This document shows, one piece after another, positions 54,739-62,397 of a stretch of 64,000 bases of DNA. The position numbers and the translations under genes were made by a program. Below the pieces are notes generated by a model that did no database searches, was not told the DNA's origin, and saw only the letters and a program-made list of their open reading frames with translations. Source of the DNA: Dietzia psychralcaliphila (GTDB taxonomy: Bacteria; Actinomycetota; Actinomycetes; Mycobacteriales; Mycobacteriaceae); contig NZ_CP015453.1 of assembly GCF_003096095.1 (NCBI RefSeq), positions 2,170,001 through 2,234,000 on the forward strand. Reading direction: 5' to 3'. Position 1 is the first letter of the stretch. Each line of letters opens with the position of its first letter.

Positions 54739-55908
54739 TCAGCCGGATGTGGTGAGGTAGGCGCGGAGCACCTCGGCGACCTCGGTGATCTGGGTGGCCG
54801 GGCAGTGTTCGTCACGCGTGTGAGCCAGCCCGGGGTCGCCGGGACCGAGGTTGACGGCGGGGACACCCAGGGCCGCGAACCGGGACACGTCGGTCCACCC
54901 GTACTTGGCCCGCACCCGGCCGCCCGCGGCCCGCACCAGGTCCGCGGCCGCCGGGGCGCCGAGGCCGGGCAGCGCCCCGGGGCACAGGTCGGTGAGCTCC
55001 CAGTACAGGCCGGGACCGGTCGGCGGTTCCGACCCCTCGGCGACTCGAGCCTGATCGGGCACACCGAGCGCGTCGAGCGCATGGGCGAGCGCGGCGCCGG
55101 TGTCCCGGTCCGGGGCGAACCGGAAGTTGACGTCGAGCCACGCCTCGTCCGGGACGGTGTTTCCGGCCACACCCGCGGACATCCGTACCGCCTGTAGCCC
55201 CTCCCGGTAGACACACCCGTCGATGTCGATCGACCGCGGCTCGTAAACCTCGAGCTTCGCCAGGACCGGGGCGAGGCGGTGCACGGCGTTGTCGCCCAAC
55301 CAGCTCCGAGCGGAGTGGGCGCGGACGCCGCGGGTGTGCACCCTGATCCGGAGGGTCCCCTGGCATCCCGCCTCGACCAGGCCCCCGGTGGGTTCCCCGA
55401 GGATCGCCACGTCCCCCGTGAGCCAGTCCCGGTGGGTGCGTTCCAGGAACCCGAGGCCGTTGGCGGTGGCCTCGATCTCCTCGCAGTCGTAGAGGACCAG
55501 CGTGAGGTCGTGCGCGAGCTCCTCGGAGTCGGCCAGGGTGGCGAACAGGTGGAGGAACACGGCGTCGCCGGATTTCATGTCGACGGTTCCGCACCCGTGC
55601 AGGACGAGATCGGCGCCCTCACCCGTGAGTCGGCACGGCACGTTGTCCGCCACGGGAACGGTGTCGAGGTGGCCTGCCAGCACCACCCGCGACGGCAGAT
55701 CCCTGCGGGTGCGGGCGAGGACCCGGTTGCCCTCGCGGACGAGCTCCGTCCGTCCGGCGGCCGGGCCCGTGAAGCCGGCGATGACGGACTCGAGCGCGGA
55801 GTGGACGGCCCCGGCGATCGCGGCCTCCTCACGGGAGGGGCTGGCGATGTCAACGAGGGCGCGGGTGAGGTCGACCGGGTCTGCGGTCAGGTCGAGGGCG
55901 GCGGTCAC
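54739..55908 (-). CDS. dapE: Succinyl-diaminopimelate desuccinylase
   Basis: 389 aa, M20 metallopeptidase fold. Converts N-succinyl-LL-diaminopimelate to LL-diaminopimelate. Metal ligands are in [26 protein letters not shown] and [13 protein letters not shown], with a later [14 protein letters not shown]. The GTG at 55908 is chosen because TAAGGT stands seven bases before it and the resulting N-terminus ([21 protein letters not shown] in part) matches relatives. It is divergent from dapD, as in M. tuberculosis (Rv1202/Rv1201c). Confidence 0.93.
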   Translation of the reverse strand: MTAALDLTADPVDLTRALVDIASPSREEAAIAGAVHSALESVIAGFTGPAAGRTELVREGNRVLARTRRDLPSRVVLAGHLDTVPVADNVPCRLTGEGADLVLHGCGTVDMKSGDAVFLHLFATLADSEELAHDLTLVLYDCEEIEATANGLGFLERTHRDWLTGDVAILGEPTGGLVEAGCQGTLRIRVHTRGVRAHSARSWLGDNAVHRLAPVLAKLEVYEPRSIDIDGCVYREGLQAVRMSAGVAGNTVPDEAWLDVNFRFAPDRDTGAALAHALDALGVPDQARVAEGSEPPTGPGLYWELTDLCPGALPGLGAPAAADLVRAAGGRVRAKYGWTDVSRFAALGVPAVNLGPGDPGLAHTRDEHCPATQITEVAEVLRAYLTTSG

Positions 55909-55915
55909 GGCGTCC

Positions 55916-55921
55916 ACCTTA
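55916..55921 (-). promoter_or_regulatory. -10 box of the dapE leaderless promoter
   Basis: TAAGGT on the minus strand, seven bases from GTG 55908. Only 35 bp separate it from the dapD -10 box on the other strand, so the two promoters probably share a control region. Confidence 0.5.
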
Positions 55922-55956
55922 GATGCCCGTGGCCGGTGTGCGCCGGGGCCGACCGC

Positions 55957-55962
55957 TAGCAT
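55957..55962 (+). promoter_or_regulatory. -10 box of the dapD leaderless promoter
   Basis: TAGCAT followed by seven bases and the ATG of dapD at 55970, with no ribosome-binding site in between. Confidence 0.55.
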
Positions 55963-55969
55963 CGGGGTC

Positions 55970-56938
55970 ATGAGTGCACATGGAGCCGTGGCCACCGGAA
56001 TCGCCACCCTGACGTCCGATCACACCGTCCTCGACGTGTGGTATCCCGCACCGGAGCTCGGTGCGGCCTCCGACGGCGGTCACCGTGTCCTGTCGGGTGA
56101 CGAGGTCCCCGAGGAGCTCGCCTCCCTGACCGGACCCGACGCCGACCGCGGTGTGGAACGGGTCGCGGTACGGGTGGAGATCGAGGACCTCACGCAGCCC
56201 CCGACCGACGCCTACGACGCATACCTCCGACTTCACCTGATCTCCCACCGGCTCATCAGGCCGCACTTCGCCAACATGGACGGACTGTTCGGCACCCTGT
56301 CCAACGTCGTGTGGACCAACTTCGGTCCCTGCGCGGTCCCGGGATTCGAGATGGTGCGGGCGAGGCTGCGCGCCCGCGGCCCGGTGACGGTCTACGGCGT
56401 CGACAAGTTCCCGAGGATGGTGGACTACGTGGTCCCGTCCGGGGTCCGGATCGCCGACGCCGACCGGGTCCGCCTGGGCGCACATCTGGCGGAGGGGACG
56501 ACTGTCATGCACGAGGGCTTCGTCAACTTCAATGCCGGAACCCTGGGGCCGTCGATGGTCGAGGGACGCGTCTCGGCCGGAGTGGTCGTCGGCGCGGACT
56601 CCGATGTCGGCGGTGGCGCCTCGATCATGGGCACCCTCTCCGGCGGCGGCAAGGAGACCATCTCGATCGGCGAGCGATGCCTGCTGGGTGCGAATTCCGG
56701 AATCGGGATCTCGCTCGGCGACGACTGTGTGGTGGAGGCCGGGCTTTACGTCACCGCCGGCACCAAGGTGGACGTCCGTGCCGGCGCGTGGGCCGACCGT
56801 GAGCCCGTCAAGGCCGGTCAGCTCTCCGGGATGGACAACCTGCTCTTCCGTCGCAACTCGGTCTCCGGCGCCGTCGAGGCCGTGCCGTGGAAGCGGGAGG
56901 GCGTCGGGCTGAACGAGGCGCTCCACGCCAACGACTGA
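55970..56938 (+). CDS. dapD: Tetrahydrodipicolinate N-succinyltransferase
   Basis: 322 aa, left-handed beta-helix acyltransferase of the actinobacterial type. Transfers succinyl from succinyl-CoA to tetrahydrodipicolinate in the lysine/DAP route. The hexapeptide region includes [16 protein letters not shown]-like [35 protein letters not shown] and [15 protein letters not shown]. Start ATG follows a -10 box at 7 bases. An interrupted inverted repeat and the IS30 element lie 20-70 bp after its stop. Confidence 0.95.
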   Translation: MSAHGAVATGIATLTSDHTVLDVWYPAPELGAASDGGHRVLSGDEVPEELASLTGPDADRGVERVAVRVEIEDLTQPPTDAYDAYLRLHLISHRLIRPHFANMDGLFGTLSNVVWTNFGPCAVPGFEMVRARLRARGPVTVYGVDKFPRMVDYVVPSGVRIADADRVRLGAHLAEGTTVMHEGFVNFNAGTLGPSMVEGRVSAGVVVGADSDVGGGASIMGTLSGGGKETISIGERCLLGANSGIGISLGDDCVVEAGLYVTAGTKVDVRAGAWADREPVKAGQLSGMDNLLFRRNSVSGAVEAVPWKREGVGLNEALHAND

Positions 56939-56996
56939 CCACCCCCGACGCACCCACATCGATAAGAGCGTTCCGCACACATCGGCCGACTTGAAG

Positions 56997-57711
56997 TCAA
57001 GTGGTTGTTGCAACCAGGAAGTCGTTGAGGGTTTGTGCTGGGGTTCTCCAGTCGAGGGTTTGCCGTGGTCGTCCGTTGAGCTCGGCGGCCACGGCGTCCA
57101 GGTCGGCTTGGGTGTAGGTGCGGAAGTCGGTTGAGGACCGCGGGAAGTACTGCCGGAGCAGCCCGTTGGTGTTCTCGTTGGAGCCACGCTGCCAGGGCGA
57201 GTGCGGGTCACAGAAGTACACCTGGCAGTTGGTGGCCAACGTGAACTTGGTGGTCTTCGCCATCTCCGAGCCTTGGTCCCAGGTCAGCGACCTGAGCAGG
57301 TGATCGGGCAACTGGCCCATACGCTCGATCAGAACCCCGATGACCTCCTCACTGACCCGTGACCGCGGTAGCGAACCGAGCATCACGTACCGCGAATGCC
57401 GCTCGACCAGGGTCACAATCGCCGAAGCGCTGCGGGCACCCAGGACCAGGTCGCCCTCCCAGTGCCCCGGAACTGCTCGATCCTCGGCCTCGGCAGGCCG
57501 GGTCGAGACGTTGAACCCCTTGACCCAGGCCTTGCCGGTGCGGTCGGCCGACGCCTTGCGCGACTGCGGTTTGCGCTGTCGACGGCCGGACCTGAGAGCG
57601 ACCTGCCTGCCGATCTCCATCCGGAATCCACCCCGTGCTTGGAAGTAGATGGCCTGATAGATCGTCTCGTGGGACACATGCATCTCCGGCTGATCGGGGT
57701 AGGTCAGCGTG
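56997..57711 (-). pseudogene. IS30 transposase, C-terminal part (split by IS21)
   Basis: Encodes the DDE catalytic half of an IS30-type transposase: VSHETIYQAIY, the Asp regions VPGHWEGDLVLG and SLTWDQGSEM, and Glu in RGSNENTNGLLRQYFP. It reads through the left inverted repeat (VATTT) and its TGA lies outside the element, in flanking DNA. Joining it to the N-terminal half after removal of the IS21 element and one AGCCAC copy gives exactly 371 codons including stop. A start codon within this part (ATG at 57683) exists but is unlikely to give an active protein. Confidence 0.9.
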
Positions 57712-57717
57712 AGCCAC
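57712..57717. repeat. Left copy of the 6-bp target duplication of the IS21 element
   Basis: AGCCAC directly before the left end of the IS21-family element; the second copy is at 60348-60353. Confidence 0.85.
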
Positions 57718-57893
57718 TGCTAGCGGCCATGCCAATCTCCCTGTAGGCGGACACGTACTTCCCTGCTGACGGTCAGTTGATCTCCCTGTCCGTGGCCAAG
57801 GGATCGGGCCGTGTCGGTCCCGCGAAAAGCGCCCCTCCGGGGATGTGCTCGAGGTCTTCGACCACCACGAGCGCTGTTCCACCGGAGGGACGC

Positions 57894-59465
57894 ATGAAGA
57901 AGTCTGACAGGGAGATCATGGAAATTCTCGAGGCATACGACGCCACTGAAAGTGCGCACTCCGCCGCGCAGCTGGCGGGTGTGGATCCCAAGACCGTGCG
58001 GCGGTACGTCGCCGCTCGTGACCAGGGGCGTCCGGTGACCGGCGCGGGCCGCCGTCCGCGGATGCTCGATGAGTACATGCCCAAGATCGAGGAGTGGGTC
58101 GAGCGCGGCAACGGCAAGGTCCGCGCCGATATCGTCCACGAACGGCTGGTGGCGATGGGGTTCACCGGCACTGAGCGCACGACCAGGCGGGCGGTGGCGC
58201 AGGTCAAGGCCGCGTGGCGGGCCGGGCATCAGCGCACCTACCGGCCGTGGATCACCGAGCCGGGCCTGTGGCTGCAGTTCGACTGGGGCGAAGGGCCGAA
58301 AGTCCCCGGCCCGGACGGGGTCCTGCGCTCGACGTTGCTGTTCTGCGCCTGGTTGGCGTGGTCCCGCTTCCGGGTAGTCATCCCGGCGTGGGACCAGAAA
58401 CTGCCCACGCTGATCGCTTGCCTGGACGCGACCCTGCGCCGCGTGGGCGGGGTACCGACCTACGTGCTGACCGACAACGCCAAGACGGTCAGCGTGGATC
58501 ACGTCGCCGGTGTGCCGGTGCGTCATCCGCAGATCGTCCAGGCCGCACGTCACTACGGCACCCAGGTGCACACCTGTGTGCCGTTCGATCCGGAGTCCAA
58601 AGGCGGCACCGAGTCCACCGTCCGGTTAGCCAAGGCCGATGTGGTGCCCACCGAGGCGAACCTGCGGGAGCAGTACGGCTCGTTCGCCGAGCTCGAGGCA
58701 GCATGCGAGCAGTTCTGCGCCAAGGTCAACTCCCGTAAGCATCGGGAGTCGGCAAGGGTCCCGAATGAGGCTCTGGCCCAGGAGCGCCGTCGTCTGCATG
58801 TACTGCCGACGGCGCCCCACACCATGGCGCTGGGCCAGACCCGCACCGTGGGCACCGATCAGACCATCCGATTCGGGTCAGTGCGCTACTCCACCCCACC
58901 GGGACTGGTCGGCGCTGAGGTGTGGGTCCGCGCCGACGGCATGGACCTGGTCATCGTCGCCGACCTCGACCGGCTACCCGTGGCCCCGGACTGGGTCGCC
59001 GATCGGCGGGGACTGTGCGAGGTGGCGCGGCACCACTTGTCCACCCCGGGCACGCCGCGCATCGATCTGGGCCACTACCCCAACCACCCGCAGGAGCCCG
59101 ACGGGGCACCGCGCCCACCCCGGCCCAAGGCTCGATCCCAGGCCGAGAAGGAGTTCCTAGCCTTGGGCGATGGAGCCCAGTCCTGGTTGATCGAGGCCTC
59201 CGCCGCCGGGACCTCGCGGATCCGGGCCAAGATGGTCGACGCCGTCGAGCTGGCCGCCCTGGTCGGCGCCGACGACGTGGACGAAGCACTGGGGATTGCT
59301 GCCGCGGCCGGACGGTTCGCCGACGGCGACGTCGCAGCGATCGTCCGGCACCTGGCCACCGGCGCGACCGGTGCGGACCTGGTCATCGCCGACGAAGCCC
59401 ACTCCGCTCAGCCCGGCACAGGAGCCTGGGCCGGCTTCGGCACCCGAAAGGACACCGCCCGATGA
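57894..59465 (+). CDS. istA: IS21 transposase IstA
   Basis: 523 aa from the ATG at 57894 (GGAGGG upstream). N-terminal helix-turn-helix (SAAQLAGVDPKTVRRYVAAR), then the DDE integrase core: Asp in QFDWGEGPKV, Asp in YVLTDNAKTV and Glu in FDPESKGGTEST. A C-terminal domain follows. Together with IstB it carries out transposition. It appears intact, so this copy may still be active. Its stop overlaps the istB start (ATGA). Confidence 0.95.
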   Translation: MKKSDREIMEILEAYDATESAHSAAQLAGVDPKTVRRYVAARDQGRPVTGAGRRPRMLDEYMPKIEEWVERGNGKVRADIVHERLVAMGFTGTERTTRRAVAQVKAAWRAGHQRTYRPWITEPGLWLQFDWGEGPKVPGPDGVLRSTLLFCAWLAWSRFRVVIPAWDQKLPTLIACLDATLRRVGGVPTYVLTDNAKTVSVDHVAGVPVRHPQIVQAARHYGTQVHTCVPFDPESKGGTESTVRLAKADVVPTEANLREQYGSFAELEAACEQFCAKVNSRKHRESARVPNEALAQERRRLHVLPTAPHTMALGQTRTVGTDQTIRFGSVRYSTPPGLVGAEVWVRADGMDLVIVADLDRLPVAPDWVADRRGLCEVARHHLSTPGTPRIDLGHYPNHPQEPDGAPRPPRPKARSQAEKEFLALGDGAQSWLIEASAAGTSRIRAKMVDAVELAALVGADDVDEALGIAAAAGRFADGDVAAIVRHLATGATGADLVIADEAHSAQPGTGAWAGFGTRKDTAR

Positions 59466-60244
59466 GCACACCGACAACCACGCCGGCGGTGCCACTGCCC
59501 GAGGACCTGACCGCGGTACTCAAACGAATGCGCATGCCCTACCTGCGGGCCGCCGCCCCCGAGGTCCTGGCCACCGCCCGAGCCCAACGCTGGGACCCCA
59601 CCGAACTGCTGCGGGTCCTGCTCGCCGAGGAGATCCGCGGACGAGACGAGGCCACCAAAGCCGCCCGCCGCAAGGCCGCCGGACTCCCCGCCGGCAAGAC
59701 GTTCGACTCCTGGCGCGAAGCCGACTCCTCCATCCCCGCGCCGACCCAGTCAGCGCTCGCCGGACTGGAATGGGTCCACCGAGCCGAGAACCTCGCCATC
59801 AGTGGCCCCTCAGGCACCGGAAAGACGCACTTCGTCGAGGCCCTCGCCCACAACGTCATCGACGCCGGCATGCGGGTCTCCTGGTTCACCCTCGAATCAC
59901 TGACCGAAGCCCTGGCACGCGCCAACGTGGACGGCTCCGCCGGCAAAGTCATCGCCCGCATCACCCGCGCCGAGCTCATCGTCGTCGACGACATCGGGAT
60001 GCTGCCCGCAGGTCAAGCCGCCGCAGAGGCGTTCTACCGCCTGGTCGATGCCACCTACGAACGCCGCAGCCTGGCGGTCACCAGCAACCTGCACCCCGCG
60101 GGATTCGACACCTTCATGCCCAAAACCCTGGCCACCGCCGCCGTGGACCGACTACTGCATCACGCCCACGTCATCATCACCGAGGGCACCTCCCTCCGGC
60201 TCGCCGAAGCCACCGCCGGCAAGGGGGTGGTCCCATTGCACTAA
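59462..60244 (+). CDS. istB: IS21 helper ATPase IstB
   Basis: 260 aa, AAA+ ATPase related to DnaC. Walker A SGPSGTGKTHFVEAL (about 116-130) and Walker B IVVDDIGMLP (about 177-186). It selects target DNA and stimulates IstA. ATG overlaps the istA stop. The gene looks complete and ends just before the four right-end repeats. Confidence 0.95.
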   Translation: MSTPTTTPAVPLPEDLTAVLKRMRMPYLRAAAPEVLATARAQRWDPTELLRVLLAEEIRGRDEATKAARRKAAGLPAGKTFDSWREADSSIPAPTQSALAGLEWVHRAENLAISGPSGTGKTHFVEALAHNVIDAGMRVSWFTLESLTEALARANVDGSAGKVIARITRAELIVVDDIGMLPAGQAAAEAFYRLVDATYERRSLAVTSNLHPAGFDTFMPKTLATAAVDRLLHHAHVIITEGTSLRLAEATAGKGVVPLH

Positions 60245-60347
60245 CCGACCACCAGGGAGATCAACTGACCGCGCACAGGGAGATCAGCTGTCCGTGAGCA
60301 GGGAGATGAACTGACCGCCCACAGGGAGATCCCAATGTCCCTTGACA

Positions 60348-60353
60348 AGCCAC
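60348..60353. repeat. Right copy of the 6-bp target duplication of the IS21 element
   Basis: AGCCAC directly after the right end of the IS21-family element; pairs with 57712-57717. Confidence 0.85.
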
Positions 60354-60745
60354 CGCGAGATCTGCATCGGTGACCACCGCAGCTCGAGCTTGGCCTTGAC
60401 CGTAGACCACAGCGGCGGATAGGCACGGCCGTGACCAGGCCTGAGCTTGCCCGCACGCTTGCGCCTGGCACGCTCATCGGCTTTGCGCTGAGCCTGCTCG
60501 CAGGAGTACAGCCAGCGATACGACCCGGACAGGCCCGGCGTGTGGCCCCGCTTTCGATGCGGGTGCCGAGCCCCCTGCCCCTTCGCGCACCGCGCACCCC
60601 GGCGGGAGTTGTTGCGCTCGACCTCCCGCCAGACCGTGGTGCGACTACGCCCGATCCGCTCGGCGATCTCCGGGTAGGTCAACCCCTGCCCAAACAAGGT
60701 CTCGATCTTGGCCCGCTCGACAACCGACAACCGCGCACCAGGCAC
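60348..60745 (-). pseudogene. IS30 transposase, N-terminal part (split by IS21)
   Basis: Starts with GTG and encodes the DNA-binding half of the IS30 transposase: the helix-turn-helix LTYPEIAERIGRSRTTVWREVERN and the end SPMQISRWL. Beyond the AGCCAC duplication the frame enters IS21 sequence. The missing second half is at 56997-57711. Confidence 0.9.
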
Positions 60746-60870
60746 CGCGATCTCCTACAGTCAAACCGCCCCCGCCTCTCAGGAGCGACGTTGCAACAAC
60801 CGTATGAAACCGCCCGAGAGCAGGTGCGCGGAACGCTCTTTTCGATGGTGGGAGCGAGGGCGCACCCGAC

Positions 60871-61992
60871 TCAGGCCAGCCGGCGGACCGCCTCGGCCAC
60901 TGTGGCGTCGGTCGCGGTGAGGGCGATGCGAACGTGCCGCGCACCCGCCGATCCATAGAACTCCCCGGGTGCCACCAGGACACCGCGCCGGGCGAACCAG
61001 TCCGCCGTGTCCCGGCAGGGCTCGTCCCGGGTCGCCCAGAGGTAGAGGCCCGCCTCCGAGCTGTCGATGCGGAATCCGGCGCCCTGCACCGCCGGGAGCA
61101 GGAGCGCGCGACGGGCCCGGTAGCGCTCGCGCTGTTCGGCCTCGTGCGCGTCGTCCCGCAGCGCCGCCGTCATCGCCGCCTGGACGGGCAGCGACATCAT
61201 CAGACCCGCGTGCTTTCGCACCGCCAGCAACTCCGCGATCAGAGAGGGGTCGCCCGCCACGAACCCGGCACGATAGGAGGCCAGGTTCGAAGTCTTGGAC
61301 AGCGAGTGGAGGGCCAGGAGCCCGGTGTGGTCGCCGTCGCAGACGCGCGGGTCGAGGATCGAGGGCGCCTCGCCCTCCCACACCAGGCCGAGGTAGCACT
61401 CGTCGGAGGCCACGATCACCCCACGTTCGCGGGCCCAGCCGACCACCTTGCGGAGGTGCTCCACCCCGAGCACCTTGCCGCTGGGGTTCGACGGCGAGTT
61501 GAGGTAGAGCAGGGTCGGCGAGGACGGGCCGAGCTGCGTCAGCGAATCGGCGCGTACGACGGTCGCCCCCGCGAGCAGCGCCCCCACCTCGTAGGTCGGG
61601 TAGGCCACCTCTGGTACGACGACCGTGTGACCCGGACCCAGCCCGAGCTGCGCCGGCAGTCCGGCGATGAGCTCCTTGGTGCCGATCGCGGGGAGGACGG
61701 ACCCGGTGTCGAGTCCGGTTATCCCGTAGCGCCGGGCGAGCGCGTCGACAGCGGCGCGGCGAAGCTCCGTGGTCCCCACCGTGGTCGGGTAACCCGGTTC
61801 GGCGGAGCCGGCGGCGAGTGCCTCACGGATCACCGGTGCGACCGGGTCGACGGGCGTGCCGACGGTGAGGTCGACCAGGCCGTCGGGGTGCGCGGCTGCC
61901 AACGCTCTCGCCTCGGCGAGGGTGTCCCACGGGAACACGGGGAGCGCGCGCCCGGGCGGACGACGCTCCGGGCGCGACACCACCGGGGTCAC
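60871..61992 (-). CDS. dapC: N-succinyldiaminopimelate aminotransferase
   Basis: 373 aa, fold-type I PLP aminotransferase (DapC of actinobacteria, Rv1178 type). Transfers the amino group from glutamate to N-succinyl-2-amino-6-ketopimelate. PLP lysine in [18 protein letters not shown], nucleotide-pocket [10 protein letters not shown], arginine near the C-terminus ([11 protein letters not shown]). The GTG start overlaps the fdxC stop (GTGA). It converges on dapD across the nested IS elements. Confidence 0.93.
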   Translation of the reverse strand: MTPVVSRPERRPPGRALPVFPWDTLAEARALAAAHPDGLVDLTVGTPVDPVAPVIREALAAGSAEPGYPTTVGTTELRRAAVDALARRYGITGLDTGSVLPAIGTKELIAGLPAQLGLGPGHTVVVPEVAYPTYEVGALLAGATVVRADSLTQLGPSSPTLLYLNSPSNPSGKVLGVEHLRKVVGWARERGVIVASDECYLGLVWEGEAPSILDPRVCDGDHTGLLALHSLSKTSNLASYRAGFVAGDPSLIAELLAVRKHAGLMMSLPVQAAMTAALRDDAHEAEQRERYRARRALLLPAVQGAGFRIDSSEAGLYLWATRDEPCRDTADWFARRGVLVAPGEFYGSAGARHVRIALTATDATVAEAVRRLA

Positions 61993-62312
61993 TCCTGGTT
62001 CATGGGGGGCAGTGCCTTGATGAACGGGTGGTCGTAGTCGACCTTGCCCACCTTGGCGGCGCCGCCCGGCGATCCCAGCTCGACGAAGAAGTCGACGTTG
62101 GCGGTGTTGTACTCGGTCCACTCGTCCGGGGTGTCGTCCTCGTAGAAGATCGCCTCCACAGGACAGACGGGCTCACACGCGCCGCAGTCGACACACTCGT
62201 CGGGGTGGATGTACAGCATCCGTCCACCCTCGTAGATGCAGTCGACAGGACACTCCTCGACACAGGACTTGTCCATCACGTCGACGCACGGCTCTGCGAT
62301 CGTGTAGGTCAC
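61989..62312 (-). CDS. fdxC: Seven-iron ferredoxin FdxC
   Basis: 107 aa. [3Fe-4S]/[4Fe-4S] ferredoxin. Ligands are in [18 protein letters not shown] and [19 protein letters not shown]; the C-terminal tail is typical of actinobacterial FdxA/FdxC (Rv1177). Start GTG at 62312 with AGGAAGG upstream. It overlaps dapC by GTGA, the same order as in M. tuberculosis. Electron carrier for an unknown partner. Confidence 0.95.
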   Translation of the reverse strand: MTYTIAEPCVDVMDKSCVEECPVDCIYEGGRMLYIHPDECVDCGACEPVCPVEAIFYEDDTPDEWTEYNTANVDFFVELGSPGGAAKVGKVDYDHPFIKALPPMNQE

Positions 62313-62397
62313 GTCGGCCACCTTCCTCGTAGCGGTATGGCCTGCATCGTATGTCACACCCGGCGTCCAGGACGAAGCCGCCCCGGAGCCCGCCGCG

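Larger units (their letters stand above)
57718..60347 (+). mobile_element. IS21-family insertion sequence (2,630 bp)
   Basis: Carries istA and istB with an ATGA overlap. Both ends begin with TG (left TGCTAGCGG..., right end on the other strand TGTCAAGGG...) and share about 17 of 26 terminal positions, ending in ATCTCCCTG. Inner copies of that box recur every 22-23 bp: three at the left (57735, 57757, 57780) and four at the right (CAGGGAGAT at 60253, 60276, 60299, 60322), as expected for transposase sites of IS21. Flanked by AGCCAC on both sides. It interrupts an IS30 transposase. Confidence 0.93.
57003..60801 (-). mobile_element. IS30-family element, interrupted by an IS21-family element
   Basis: Terminal inverted repeats GGTTGTTGCAAC at 57003-57014 and 60790-60801, with GT directly outside both ends (57001-57002 and 60802-60803) as a probable 2-bp target duplication. 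Without the inserted IS21 and one 6-bp duplication the element is about 1.16 kb, normal for IS30. The single transposase gene runs on the minus strand and is split into an N-terminal half (60745-60348) and a C-terminal half (57711-56997). Confidence 0.9.
56957..60847. other. 20-bp inverted repeat (probable dapD/dapC terminator) split by the IS elements
   Basis: Left arm 56957-56976 (CATCGATAAGAGCGTTCCGC) and right arm 60828-60847 are complementary at 19 of 20 positions. Without the IS elements they would be about 50 bases apart, between the convergent dapD and dapC genes. The likely role was a shared terminator; the insertion now keeps the arms almost 4 kb apart. The coordinates cover both arms and the insertion. 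Confidence 0.7.
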
